Assembly (NCBI RefSeq): GCF_000496755.2
Contig: NZ_AYKS02000089.1
Coordinates: forward strand, 62,001-126,000
Length of the DNA: 64,000 nucleotides
Direction of reading: 5' to 3'
DNA from: Serratia sp. DD3
GTDB lineage: Bacteria > Pseudomonadota > Gammaproteobacteria > Enterobacterales > Enterobacteriaceae
Shown: positions 53,035-62,425 of the stretch, in pieces
Position numbering within the stretch: position 1 is the first letter of the stretch
Layout of the letters: each line of letters opens with the position of its first letter
Made by a program: the position numbers and the translations under genes
Notes under the pieces: model-generated
What the model was told of the DNA's origin: nothing
Seen by the model: the letters and a program-made list of their open reading frames with translations, nothing else
Database searches by the model: none

Positions 53035-53046
53035 GCGGTTGCTTAA

Positions 53047-53898
53047 TTAAATGTCGGTGAGTAAATTCTGACCATCGAGCGTTGCGCGTTGGCTGGCCGG
53101 TTGGGTAAAAAACTGTTTATCTTCCCAACGTAACATGGTCAGTTCCCCGCCCCAGCAACAACCGGTATCTAGAGCAATAATACCTTCAGGTGTGCCGTTA
53201 CCTTCCAGTGAAGCCCAGTGACCGAAAATAACGGTGTAATCGGGGTCAACTTGGCGAGGGAGTTCAAACCAGGGCTTCAACATGGAGGGGGCATCAGTGG
53301 GGGCATCTTTACAAATCATGTCCAACTGCCCGTTAGGGAAACAATAGCGCATACGCGTCAGCGCATTGGTGCTGAAACGCAGGCGTGCCAGCCCAATCAT
53401 CTCTGGGGTCCAGTTATTTGGCATATCGCCATACATCGCATCAAGGAATAACGGGTAGCAGCTGCTACTTAATACGGCTTCAACTTCACGGGCACATTGT
53501 TGCGCGGTGGCAATATCCCACTGTGGAGTGATGCCTGCATGCCCCATAATCAGTTTACGCTGGTGGTCAACTTGCAGAATGGGTTGACGCCGCAGCCAAT
53601 TGATTAACTCATCACTGTCGGGGGCTTCTAGTAAAGGCGTCAGATTGTCTTTCGGTTTATTACGGCTAATGCCGGCATAGATAGCCAGCAGATGTAAATC
53701 ATGGTTACCCAACACCATACGCACTGCTGGGCCGAGTGAACGCACATAACGCAGCACCGCGAGCGAATCTGGCCCGCGGGCAACCAAATCACCGGTTAAC
53801 CACAGTTGATCCTGGTGTGGCTCGAAATTAGCTTGAGCTAACAGCGCTTGCAGTTCATCAAAGCAACCATGAACATCGCCGATAAGATAGGTTGCCAT
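53047..53898 (-). CDS. apaH: Diadenosine tetraphosphatase
   Basis: A 283-residue calcineurin-type phosphoesterase splitting Ap4A into two ADP and, as shown in E. coli, removing Np4 caps from RNA. Metal-binding motifs are GDVHGC (about 7-12), [12 protein letters not shown] and GHAG. Length is close to E. coli (280). It ends the lptD-surA-pdxA-rsmA-apaG-apaH run, starting one base after apaG. Confidence 0.96.
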   Translation of the reverse strand: MATYLIGDVHGCFDELQALLAQANFEPHQDQLWLTGDLVARGPDSLAVLRYVRSLGPAVRMVLGNHDLHLLAIYAGISRNKPKDNLTPLLEAPDSDELINWLRRQPILQVDHQRKLIMGHAGITPQWDIATAQQCAREVEAVLSSSCYPLFLDAMYGDMPNNWTPEMIGLARLRFSTNALTRMRYCFPNGQLDMICKDAPTDAPSMLKPWFELPRQVDPDYTVIFGHWASLEGNGTPEGIIALDTGCCWGGELTMLRWEDKQFFTQPASQRATLDGQNLLTDI

Positions 53899-53899
53899 A

Positions 53900-54277
53900 T
53901 TAGTGGATCAGCGTAGGGATGGCTAATCGGAAGACTGGGATAGCAGTACGAAATGGCTTACCTTGGTGATCCACCATTTCGTAGTGACCTTCCATAGTAC
54001 CGAGCGGTGTTTCGAGTACCGCACCGCTGGTATATTGAAACTCGTTACCGGGTAGGATAAGGGGCTGTTCGCCGATCACCCCTTCCCCTTGTACTTCAGT
54101 TTGGCGGCCATTGCTGTTGGTAATCAGCCAGTAACGTCCCAGGAGTTGCACGTTAAAACGCCCCAGGTTACGGATAGTAACGGTATATGCGAAGACGTAA
54201 CGCTCCTCTTCAGGTATTGATTGTGACTCCACATAAATACTCTGAATTTGGATACATACACGGGGCGAATCAATCAT
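53900..54277 (-). CDS. apaG: ApaG domain protein
   Basis: A 125-residue beta-sandwich protein, exact length of E. coli ApaG; function is unresolved (phosphate/pyrophosphate binding reported for relatives). Recognised by [29 protein letters not shown] and [14 protein letters not shown]. The ATG at 54277 is right because AGGAG (54286-54290) is eight bases upstream; an ATG two codons earlier is too close, and the frame's first start lies within rsmA. Confidence 0.95.
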   Translation of the reverse strand: MIDSPRVCIQIQSIYVESQSIPEEERYVFAYTVTIRNLGRFNVQLLGRYWLITNSNGRQTEVQGEGVIGEQPLILPGNEFQYTSGAVLETPLGTMEGHYEMVDHQGKPFRTAIPVFRLAIPTLIH

Positions 54278-54290
54278 GGTCATGACTCCT

Positions 54291-55109
54291 TTATTGCGCT
54301 GGCACCTGCTGGGTTGAAAGCCAGTTTGCCAGCTTACAGTACTGCGCGACAGAAATATTTTCTGCTCGTAATGCCGGGTCAACACCCAGTTCCATCAGTT
54401 GCTCTGGGGTAAACAACTCACCCAAGCTATTGCGGATGGTTTTCCTGCGTTGGTTAAACGCCTGGGTGGTAATACGGCTTAACATGCGCACATCATGCAC
54501 CGGATGTGGGATTACCGCATGGGGTACCAAACGAACCACCGCTGAATCGACCTTAGGTGGTGGAGCGAAGGCGGTAGGTGGCACTTCCAGTACCGGAATG
54601 ATATTGCAGTAGTATTGTGCCATCACGGTCAGCCGGCCATAAGCTTTGCTGTTTGGGCCAGCCACCAGGCGATTGACCACTTCTTTTTGCAACATAAAAT
54701 GCATGTCGCGAATAGCCGAAGTATAGCTGAAAAGATGGAACATCAGCGGTGTTGAGATGTTATAAGGCAGGTTACCGAACACTCTCAATGGTTGACCTAC
54801 TTGTTCAGCCAACTCGGCGAAGTTCACCGTCATCGCATCTTGCTGATGGATGGTCAGCTTATCTTTTAACTGGGGATGATTGGCCAAGCGAGCGGCCAGA
54901 TCACGGTCCAGTTCGATCACCGTCATATGATCCATACGTGCAGCAACAGGTTCGGTTAAGGCACCCAAACCTGGACCGATCTCAAGAACTGCTTCACCCG
55001 GTTGTGGATGAATCGCTGAGACAATGCTATCGATGACAAACTGATCGGTTAAAAAGTTTTGTCCAAAACGTTTGCGGGCAAAATGCCCTTGGTGGACTCT
55101 ATTATTCAT
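54291..55109 (-). CDS. rsmA: 16S rRNA dimethyladenosine transferase
   Basis: A 272-residue methyltransferase (KsgA) that dimethylates A1518 and A1519 near the 3' end of 16S rRNA. Motif I is [14 protein letters not shown], motif IV is NLPYNIST; the N-terminus RKRFGQNFL is characteristic. Its start overlaps the end of pdxA by eight bases, and apaG begins 14 bases after its stop. Confidence 0.97.
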   Translation of the reverse strand: MNNRVHQGHFARKRFGQNFLTDQFVIDSIVSAIHPQPGEAVLEIGPGLGALTEPVAARMDHMTVIELDRDLAARLANHPQLKDKLTIHQQDAMTVNFAELAEQVGQPLRVFGNLPYNISTPLMFHLFSYTSAIRDMHFMLQKEVVNRLVAGPNSKAYGRLTVMAQYYCNIIPVLEVPPTAFAPPPKVDSAVVRLVPHAVIPHPVHDVRMLSRITTQAFNQRRKTIRNSLGELFTPEQLMELGVDPALRAENISVAQYCKLANWLSTQQVPAQ

Positions 55110-56094
55110 TAGAATTAATTATCATTTCAATGGCGAGATTTAAGGCTGTTTTGAAACTACCGGCATCGGCAGTGCCGCTACCAGCCAGTTCCAATGCAGT
55201 ACCATGGTCGACCGAGGTACGAATAAAGGGCAAGCCAAGGGTGATATTTACCGCCCGACCAAACCCTTGGTATTTTAATACTGGCAAACCTTGGTCGTGA
55301 TACATTGCCAGCACGGCATCGGCATGTTGCAGATATTTCGGTTGGAACAGGGTATCAGCAGGTAGCGGCCCAACCAGTTGAATGCCGCGCTGACGCAACA
55401 ATTCGAGTGCGGGAATAATGACATCCAGCTCTTCACGCCCGATATGACCATTTTCCCCGGCATGGGGGTTAAGCCCACAAACATAGATCTGTGGCTGCGC
55501 AATGCCGAATTTGGTTTTTAGATCATGATCGAGAATGGTGATCACTTCATCCAGACTCTGCAGGGTAATCGCCCCGGGTACCGCCAATAACGGTAAATGG
55601 GTGGTGGCTAGCGCAACACGCAACTCTTCGGTAGCCAACATCATCACGACGCGTTCACAGTGACTACGTTCGGCGAAGAACTCAGTGTGTCCGCTAAACG
55701 GCAAACCGCCATCATTGATGACCCCTTTGTTAACCGGGCCGGTTACCAGAGCAGCAAATTCACCGCTCAGACAGCCGTCACAGGCGCGAGCCAGTGTTTC
55801 TACAACATAGCTACTGTTCGCCACGTTTAGCTCACCGACCACCACCGGTGCTCGGGCTACAACGGGCAACACCGTTAAACTACCGGCTTGCTGTGGTTGA
55901 GCTGGCTGTTCGGGTTGATACTCTCTCAACGTCAAGGGTAATGACAATTGGCGGGCACGCGCAAGCAATAAGGCAGGATCGGCACACACCACTAACTCAA
56001 CAGGCCAATCCTGCTGTGCCAGTGTGGTGACCAAATCCGGCCCCACCCCGGCGGGTTCACCGGGGGTAATCACGATACGCTTAGTGTTGTGCAT
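55102..56094 (-). CDS. pdxA: 4-hydroxythreonine-4-phosphate dehydrogenase
   Basis: A 330-residue NAD-dependent enzyme of pyridoxal phosphate synthesis. [13 protein letters not shown] near the N-terminus, [11 protein letters not shown] and the metal-binding [18 protein letters not shown] are conserved. The ATG at 56094 aligns with the E. coli start; an ATG three codons earlier (56103) is also inside surA and possible. The start lies within the last codons of surA, so the two are likely coupled. Confidence 0.95.
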   Translation of the reverse strand: MHNTKRIVITPGEPAGVGPDLVTTLAQQDWPVELVVCADPALLLARARQLSLPLTLREYQPEQPAQPQQAGSLTVLPVVARAPVVVGELNVANSSYVVETLARACDGCLSGEFAALVTGPVNKGVINDGGLPFSGHTEFFAERSHCERVVMMLATEELRVALATTHLPLLAVPGAITLQSLDEVITILDHDLKTKFGIAQPQIYVCGLNPHAGENGHIGREELDVIIPALELLRQRGIQLVGPLPADTLFQPKYLQHADAVLAMYHDQGLPVLKYQGFGRAVNITLGLPFIRTSVDHGTALELAGSGTADAGSFKTALNLAIEMIINSNE

Positions 56095-57382
56095 TGCTGC
56101 CATTGAGGATCTTCACATAAGCTGAAGCACGGAGTTCCTGCATCCAGGTTTGTGCTTCCTCAGCAAATTTGCGGTTGAACAGCATGCGGTAAGCGCGATC
56201 TTTCTGTGCGGCATCAGTTTTATCCACTTGGCGAGTATCGATCAATTGGATCAGGTGCCAGCCAAAGGCGGAGTGAACCGGTTCACTGATCTGGCCTTTC
56301 TGCAACTTCAGCAGTGCATCACGGAAGGCAGGATCATAAGCATCTGGCGAACTCCAACCCAGATCTCCCCCTTGTAACGCCGAACCAGGATCTTGAGAAA
56401 GTTGCTTGGCTTTATCTTCAAATTTGGCTTTACCATTCTTGATAGCGGTAGCTACAGCCTGAAGTTTCGCCTGCGCCTGAGCGTCGGTCATCACGACAGA
56501 CGGTTTCAAGAGAATATGGCGCGCATGTACTTCGGTGACGGAAATTGACTGGTTGCCACCACGGAGATCGTTAACTTTCAGGATGTGAAAACCAACACCG
56601 GAACGGATAGGACCGACCACATCCCCTTTTTTGGCATTTACCAACCGTTCTGCGAACAGTGTAGGCATTTCCTGTAGTTTACCCCATCCCATCTGGCCAC
56701 CTTTCAGGGCCTGTGAGTCGGCGGAGTAGGTGATGGCTAATTTACCGAAATCTGCGCCACCATTAACTTCACCCACCAAGCGCTTTGCCAGTGTTCCAGC
56801 TTGGTTAACTTGCTCTTGAGTCGGGTTTTCTGGCAACGGTATCAGGATATGACTGATATTAACCTCGGTATCTCCGCCATTTTGAGCACCGACCTGTTGG
56901 GCCAATGCCTCAACTTCCTGTGGCAGGATGTTGACACGACGGCGGACTTCATTGTTACGCACTTCAGCGGTCAGCATTTCCTTGCGGATTTGTGCGCGGT
57001 AGGTGTTGTAGTTTAAGCCTTCATAGGCCAAACGGCTGCGCAACTGATCAACAGACATTTTGTTCTGGGCGGCAATATTGGCAATCGCTTTATCCACATC
57101 GGCATCGCTGGCGGTGATACCCATTTTTTGCGCCATCTGCAACAGAATATTATCCATGATCAGGCGTTCAATGATTTGCTGACGCAGTTCGCTGTCACCA
57201 GGCAACTGTTGCCCTTCTTGCTGCGCGTTGCGTTTCACCGATTGTAATAAACCGTTCACATCGCTCTCGAGTACCACCCCGTTATTGACCACGGCGACGA
57301 CTTTATTGACCTCTTGCGGCGCTGCGAATGCCGTATTGGCACAAACCACCAATCCGAGAAGAAACGCTTTCCAGTTCTTCAT
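56081..57382 (-). CDS. surA: Periplasmic chaperone SurA
   Basis: A 433-residue chaperone for outer-membrane proteins. Signal peptide about 1-20 (ending NTAFA|A), N-terminal chaperone domain, two parvulin PPIase domains (about 175-275 and 285-385), and a short C-terminal part. The ATG at 57382 gives [10 protein letters not shown], typical of SurA; the open frame reaches back over 39 more codons in the gap after lptD and is not used. Downstream of lptD, whose product it helps assemble. Confidence 0.96.
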   Translation of the reverse strand: MKNWKAFLLGLVVCANTAFAAPQEVNKVVAVVNNGVVLESDVNGLLQSVKRNAQQEGQQLPGDSELRQQIIERLIMDNILLQMAQKMGITASDADVDKAIANIAAQNKMSVDQLRSRLAYEGLNYNTYRAQIRKEMLTAEVRNNEVRRRVNILPQEVEALAQQVGAQNGGDTEVNISHILIPLPENPTQEQVNQAGTLAKRLVGEVNGGADFGKLAITYSADSQALKGGQMGWGKLQEMPTLFAERLVNAKKGDVVGPIRSGVGFHILKVNDLRGGNQSISVTEVHARHILLKPSVVMTDAQAQAKLQAVATAIKNGKAKFEDKAKQLSQDPGSALQGGDLGWSSPDAYDPAFRDALLKLQKGQISEPVHSAFGWHLIQLIDTRQVDKTDAAQKDRAYRMLFNRKFAEEAQTWMQELRASAYVKILNGSNAQH

Positions 57383-57464
57383 ACATTTCCCGTTATTTAA
57401 TCCGCAATTGCGGGTGAAAGTTTTTATTTTCAATCTGTTATACCTGTCCTGGGCATAAAATACA

Positions 57465-59801
57465 TCAGAATGCACGTTGATAAGGCAGAATGCCTGCACG
57501 TAACATTCCGTTAGTACCCAGGCTGTGATCGTTACCTAGGCCACGGAGTTCAACACTGACTGTATACCGATTATCATATTTACTGCTTTGGTTGACATTA
57601 TCCCACTCAGTGATCTTACGTTCATAACCGAGATTAATTGCCCAACAGCAGGTGTTATAGCGCAGACCTACCAAGCGGTTTGCCGTCTGTTGGGCCCGGG
57701 TATCATAATAATAACCTGCCACCACCGCCCAACGATCCGCCACTGGCCAGCCACCGATCAAGCCAACTTGTGAAATACCTTCCTGATAGCCTGGGTTGCT
57801 GATATTTGGCAACGTAGTAGCAATATACTCTGGGCTGGCATAGCGGTAGTTTAATTGCACTACGCGATTTTCGTCCTGACGATATTCCACTATCGCATCA
57901 CCTAACGCAAAGCTGCTCAGGCGGGTATCATATTGCACGCCCCCACGCAGGCCCCAACGTTGATCGATCTTCCAATAAGTATCACCCGCCCAGACAACAC
58001 TGCCGATATCTTTATTGTTATCAAATTCGCGATATTGCTCCCCAGTACGTGAATGGCTGAGATAGTAGATTTGACCCACAGAAACGTTAAAACGTTCCAC
58101 TAACTCATCATCATAAATTCGCGAGGTGACCCCGGTTGCGAAACGATTTTGTGATGCGATACGATCTAACCCACTGTAGGAGCGATCACGGAACAGGCCA
58201 GAATAGTCCGTCTGTAGCAGTGTTGAGTCATAGGTATAAATATTGCCTTGGTCGCGATATGGCACGTAGAGATACTGCAGCCGTGGTTCGATGGTCTGGG
58301 TATAGTCTGGTGACAAGGCCATGCCTCGCTCAAAAACCACTTTGCCATCGGTTTTGAACTGTGGCAGCAGGCGATTGACCGACTCATCCAGATCTGAATG
58401 TGCCGCAAAACCGTTTGGAATATCTTGTTGGAAATGAGTTGCCATCACTTTGGCTTGAGTATTCAGACTCCCCCAACTGTTACCTAATGGCAGGCTCACT
58501 GCCGGCTCAATATGCCAGCGAGTGGCTTTCGGGTTATCCGGGTTGACGGTAGTGAACTTGGCGACCTGGGCGTAAGTATGCAGGTCAAAGGGGCCAATAT
58601 CTGTTTTGTAATAGTTGATATCCAACTGCGGTTGAGAACGGTAGGCATTTTCGTTACCGCCCGCAGGGAAAACCTGGAACTGCCTGGATGACAACGCGGT
58701 ATCCCAGTTTTCATTGGCGTAACCGAGACTGAATTTTTGCGTTGCGTAACCGTCAGTGGTGGTTCCATATTGTGAGGTGAGATCCGTAAAGTAATAAGAA
58801 TCACTGACTCTGGTGTAGTCAACGCTAAAACGCCACACCTTGGCCATTACGCCGCTATGGCCCCAGTAAAACAGCCAACGCTTACTGTCATTGGATTCGC
58901 CATGGTCGTTCTCATATTGACGATCACTGGGCAGCCAATCCAGGGCAATAGTCCCCAAGCCGGGTTGCAGCAGATAACGGAACTCGTTCTGCCACTGCAG
59001 GCCACGCTCTGTCATATAGTGTGACGTAATAGTGGCATCAAAGTTGGGAGCAATGTTCCAGTAATAGGGCAACAGGAATTCGAAACCATTATTGCTACTA
59101 TATTTGGCGTTCGGGATCAAAAAACCTGAACGGCGCTTGTTGCCTATCGGCAATTGCATATAAGGGCTGTAGAACACCGGCACATTACCAATCTTGAAGC
59201 GGGCATTCCATATTTCGGCAACTTGTTCTTCTCGGTCCTGGATAACTTCAGATCCGACCACGCTCCAGCTGTTATCTCCTGGCAAACAGGAGGTAAAGGA
59301 GCCATTTTCCAAAATGGTATAGCGGTTTTCACCACGCATCTTCATTTTGTCGGCTTCGCCGCGCCCTTGGCGCCCCACCAACTGGTATTCACCCTGATAA
59401 ACATCAGTATCTTTGGTGTTCAGGTTTGACCAGGCTTTCGGGCCTTTCAGTTTGATCTGATTATCCGCGTAATGCACATCACCGGTGGCGGTGACGGTGC
59501 GGATAGGGTTCGGTTGACCCTCTTTTTGCGTTTGGTTCAGATCAACTTGTTCGGCTAGCAGCCTGCTGTTGCCTTGTTCAATATCCACATTGCCGGTGAA
59601 TTGGGCATTATCAGGGAAATTGGCATGGGCGCTCTCAGAACGAATGGTGACAGGTAAGCTGTCAGGAGAGCCGGTAACAAGGGGCTTATCGTAAATAGGT
59701 ACACCGAGCATACATTGCTCAGTCAAGTCAGCGACGGCATACTGGCTATAAATTGCTGACCAAATCAATGTGGCCAGCAGTGTGGGGAAACATTTTTTCA
59801 T
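57465..59801 (-). CDS. lptD: LPS-assembly outer-membrane protein LptD
   Basis: A 778-residue barrel that, with LptE, inserts LPS in the outer leaflet. Signal peptide about 1-24 (ends AVA|D), N-terminal OstA/jelly-roll domain (about 45-200), and C-terminal 26-strand barrel. The four cysteines needed for the disulfide switch are present (QCMLG at 30, SCLPG, and the CC pair in YNTCCWAI). The ATG at 59801 is chosen as it opens the signal peptide; a frame start 15 codons earlier is not supported. surA follows after 82 bases. Confidence 0.96.
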   Translation of the reverse strand: MKKCFPTLLATLIWSAIYSQYAVADLTEQCMLGVPIYDKPLVTGSPDSLPVTIRSESAHANFPDNAQFTGNVDIEQGNSRLLAEQVDLNQTQKEGQPNPIRTVTATGDVHYADNQIKLKGPKAWSNLNTKDTDVYQGEYQLVGRQGRGEADKMKMRGENRYTILENGSFTSCLPGDNSWSVVGSEVIQDREEQVAEIWNARFKIGNVPVFYSPYMQLPIGNKRRSGFLIPNAKYSSNNGFEFLLPYYWNIAPNFDATITSHYMTERGLQWQNEFRYLLQPGLGTIALDWLPSDRQYENDHGESNDSKRWLFYWGHSGVMAKVWRFSVDYTRVSDSYYFTDLTSQYGTTTDGYATQKFSLGYANENWDTALSSRQFQVFPAGGNENAYRSQPQLDINYYKTDIGPFDLHTYAQVAKFTTVNPDNPKATRWHIEPAVSLPLGNSWGSLNTQAKVMATHFQQDIPNGFAAHSDLDESVNRLLPQFKTDGKVVFERGMALSPDYTQTIEPRLQYLYVPYRDQGNIYTYDSTLLQTDYSGLFRDRSYSGLDRIASQNRFATGVTSRIYDDELVERFNVSVGQIYYLSHSRTGEQYREFDNNKDIGSVVWAGDTYWKIDQRWGLRGGVQYDTRLSSFALGDAIVEYRQDENRVVQLNYRYASPEYIATTLPNISNPGYQEGISQVGLIGGWPVADRWAVVAGYYYDTRAQQTANRLVGLRYNTCCWAINLGYERKITEWDNVNQSSKYDNRYTVSVELRGLGNDHSLGTNGMLRAGILPYQRAF

Positions 59802-60174
59802 ACGCGTTTTTTGGTGTTCCGTTATCCGAAGCGTCATGTCCAGCAAATGATTCAGAGACTATATCATGCATCAACGTTGCGCTAGTGTTATACCTTTCAT
59901 ACGTCAAATTGCTTGAGTGTTGCTTGCATCCGTTCGCACCAGTCACATCGTAGGCGCTTGAATGACGACAAGTATAAACCTTGCTGTCGACAACACCGAC
60001 GTTAGGCGTAGCGATAAATGACAGGTATGATAATCGAATTCTTGGAAAAAATCGCCTTACCCCTTGCGTATAAATAAGGGAATTACACCAAAATAATTGG
60101 AGTTCATCCTGGTAAGGCGGCAACACTTCAATCAACCCGTGGTGTGCGATTGACAATTTACAGTTGGGGAGTCT
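59802..60174. other. Divergent lptD-djlA region with ERIC-like relic
   Basis: About 370 bases with promoters for both genes. 59888-59978 has inverted ends (TATACCTTTCATACGTCAAATTGC and GCGCTTGAATGACGACAAGTATA) like a decayed ERIC-type element. No gene is supported. Confidence 0.5.
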
Positions 60175-61002
60175 ATGCAGTATTGGGGAAAACTACTCGG
60201 AGTGATTATCGCTGTCTGGTCTGGAGCGGGATTCTGGGGGATTATTTTAGGGCTGATTATCGGCCAGATGATTGATACTGCGCTTTATAACAAACGCAAC
60301 CAGGGTTTTTTTGCCAATCAGCAAGCGCGGCAGGCGCTATTCTTCCGTACCACTTTCCAGGTTATGGGGCACCTGACTAAATCGAAAGGGCGGGTGACCG
60401 AGGCAGATATCCAAATAGCCAACCTGTTTATGGACCGTTTGCAACTGCATGGCGAGGCCAGAACCGCGGCACAGCAAGCTTTCCGTGAGGGTAAGCAGAA
60501 TCAATTTCCATTGCGGGAAACATTACAGCAATTACGCAGTATCTGCGTGGGTCGTTTTGACTTGATTCGGATGTTTTTGGAAATTCAAATCCAGGCGGCA
60601 TTTGCTGACGGTTCACTCCATCCCAATGAGCGGGATGTCCTGTATGTCATTGCCGAAGAGCTGGGGATTTCACATAGCCAGTTCGATCAGTTTCTCAACA
60701 TGATGGAAGGTGGCCGCCAGTTTGGTGGCGGGCAGGGGCAGCACAGTTACGGTTCCCAAGGGGGGTATCAACAGGCCCAACGGGGCCCGACGCTACAGGA
60801 TGCCTGCAAGGTCTTGGGCGTTAACAGCAATGATGATGCCGCTGTCATCAAACGTGCCTATCGCAAACTGATGAGCGAACACCACCCAGATAAACTGGTG
60901 GCGAAAGGATTACCGCCACAAATGATGGAAATGGCCAAACAGAAAGCGCAAGAAATTCAGGCGGCTTATGACTTGATTAAACATGAAAAAGGCTTCAAGT
61001 AG
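60175..61002 (+). CDS. djlA: Membrane-anchored J-domain co-chaperone DjlA
   Basis: A 275-residue type III J-protein. One N-terminal membrane helix (about 8-30, with the glycine-rich dimer motif), a TerB-like central domain (about 55-175), a Gly/Gln-rich linker and a C-terminal J domain (about 205-270) with HPD in SEHHPDKL. In E. coli it works with DnaK and modulates the Rcs capsule system. Next to lptD as in E. coli. Confidence 0.96.
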   Translation: MQYWGKLLGVIIAVWSGAGFWGIILGLIIGQMIDTALYNKRNQGFFANQQARQALFFRTTFQVMGHLTKSKGRVTEADIQIANLFMDRLQLHGEARTAAQQAFREGKQNQFPLRETLQQLRSICVGRFDLIRMFLEIQIQAAFADGSLHPNERDVLYVIAEELGISHSQFDQFLNMMEGGRQFGGGQGQHSYGSQGGYQQAQRGPTLQDACKVLGVNSNDDAAVIKRAYRKLMSEHHPDKLVAKGLPPQMMEMAKQKAQEIQAAYDLIKHEKGFK

Positions 61003-61055
61003 CCGCACAGGGAATGACTCAGATATAGGGCATGAGTCCGGTATTAAGCCGGCGC

Positions 61056-61676
61056 TTAAAAATCGGCGTCGGCTCGGAAATTCATGGATGTGTGGAACTC
61101 TGGGTGAGTGATGCGCAACTCTTGGGCATGTAGTTGTAGGCGCTCTGCCATGGATTTGGCCTCGGGGTGCGCGTAGAAGCCATCTCCGAGGATCGGGTGC
61201 CCCAATGCCAGCATATGAACACGCAATTGGTGGGAGCGCCCGGTGATCGGGGTCAGTTTTACTCGCGTACTGCCATCCGCATCACGGGAAAGTACTTGAT
61301 AGTGGGTTTGCGCCGCTTTACCGGTGGTAAAACAGACTTTCTGCAGCGGACGGTTCGGCCAATCACAAATCAGCGGCAAATCCACTAATCCTTCGTCTAA
61401 TTCTATATGGCCCCAGACCCAGGCAATGTAGCATTTCTCTGGTTCACGCTCACGGAACTGACGCTTTAGCTCACGCTCAGCAGCCTTGGTTAGCGCGACA
61501 ACAATCACCCCACTGGTCGCCATATCCAGACGATGTACCGATTGCGCCGCGGGAAATTCCGCCTGGACACGTGCCAGCACACTGTCATGATTTTCTGGTG
61601 CTCGCCCCGGTACAGAAAGCAACCCGCTGGGCTTATTGACCACGATAATATGCTGGTCTTGGTAAATAATGTTCAT
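61056..61676 (-). CDS. rluA: Dual-specificity pseudouridine synthase RluA
   Basis: A 206-residue enzyme making pseudouridine at 746 in 23S rRNA and 32 in four tRNAs (E. coli knowledge). The catalytic Asp is in SVHRLDMATSGVIV; PITGRSHQLRVHMLALGHPILGD is the other signature. It starts MNIIYQDQHIIVVNKPSGLL, about 13 residues shorter at the N-terminus than E. coli. In E. coli rapA follows; here the region beyond is accessory DNA. Confidence 0.94.
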   Translation of the reverse strand: MNIIYQDQHIIVVNKPSGLLSVPGRAPENHDSVLARVQAEFPAAQSVHRLDMATSGVIVVALTKAAERELKRQFREREPEKCYIAWVWGHIELDEGLVDLPLICDWPNRPLQKVCFTTGKAAQTHYQVLSRDADGSTRVKLTPITGRSHQLRVHMLALGHPILGDGFYAHPEAKSMAERLQLHAQELRITHPEFHTSMNFRADADF

Positions 61677-61864
61677 ATTTATGGTTCTTTACTTGGCTTT
61701 TTTGTTTTATTTTAATGGGTTAACGGATTAGTCAAATATTTGCATGCTCGCTTTATCTCATCACCAGCACAGTTAACCAACGTCATTGAAGTAACGTCCC
61801 CCACTGATGTAGACAAAGCGGATGAGGGTGAAAACCGGAGATTACCAACCACGGGTGGCGCTAA

Positions 61865-61969
61865 TGGCGCATTCTACGCGAACTCTGTGCTGCTGACGAG
61901 TTTGCTCTTGGGTTTGGCGAGTGGGATGAAAATAAGGCAACTTGGTATGGTTTGCGTAAGCGAGTCTGA
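61865..61969 (+). pseudogene. Coding relic of unknown origin
   Basis: One forward frame reads WRILRELCAADEFALGFGEW then DENKATWYGLRKRV and a stop, following an in-frame stop at 61862. The composition looks like a real protein C-terminus, but no start or upstream body remains. I do not recognise the family. It may be the end of a mobile-element gene lost with the integrase beside it. Confidence 0.3.
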
Positions 61970-62003
61970 TGTAGGAAAAGGGGATACTGGCCTCGTTGCC
62001 GGT

Positions 62004-62161
62004 AGGCGTGGGCGTATTGTATGCCCCAGTGAGGTGGCAGAAGCTGTTTTAGGCCACTCCCACAAGGGTATTGAGATATCTACGATCTCTTTAGCTACGA
62101 AAAAGAATGTAAGGTCTGGTTGCAAAAATGGGCGGATTATATTGATACGTTGAAGGCATGA
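62004..62161 (+). pseudogene. Tyrosine-recombinase (phage integrase) C-terminal relic
   Basis: Codons 62013-62075 read RIVCPSEVAEAVLGHSHKGIE, containing the typical P4-family integrase segment VAEA(V/I)LGHS. After a two-base shift, 62078-62161 continues IYDLFSYEKECKVWLQKWAD and YIDTLKA with a stop, exactly the usual end of such integrases (YDLHxYExECxxWLQKWAD). The frameshift, and the loss of everything upstream including the catalytic Arg-His region, make it a pseudogene. Confidence 0.75.
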
Positions 62162-62382
62162 ATTAGTCGTTCTCAATTTGACTCTGCTAACCATCCGATC
62201 ATTTGCATAGCATTACGCACTTTAGATTTTAGTCAGAGCTTTCACACAGCCTGAGCGAGATATAGACGTTAATGTTTAGTATTTATGGGCATTAGCCGTT
62301 AGTTTAGTGATGCCGAATCGCGATCGGAGATGCATGTGAAATTATGAGTGACTGTAAGCCATTTAGATTTGAGTATAAAAAA

Positions 62383-62403
62383 TGGGCATAATAAAAGTGC
62401 CCA
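62383..62403 (-). terminator. Terminator of the right-end gene
   Basis: TGGGCA and TGCCCA pair around nine bases; read on the minus strand the hairpin is followed by six T residues. It lies 22 bases after the stop of the minus-strand gene. Confidence 0.65.
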
Positions 62404-62425
62404 AATGGTCGAAGGATACATACCA

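Larger units (their letters stand above)
61677..62425. other. Accessory junction beyond rluA
   Basis: About 750 bases without an intact gene. It holds a short coding relic at 61865-61969 and an integrase C-terminus relic at 62004-62161, then AT-rich sequence and a minus-strand terminator. A 137-codon forward frame (61740-62153) crosses both relics out of register and is not a gene. Confidence 0.6.

Noticed and set aside
61740..62153. A 137-codon forward frame beyond rluA as an intact gene
   Set aside because: It matches integrase only between about 62013 and 62075 and then leaves register; the relic interpretation explains more.
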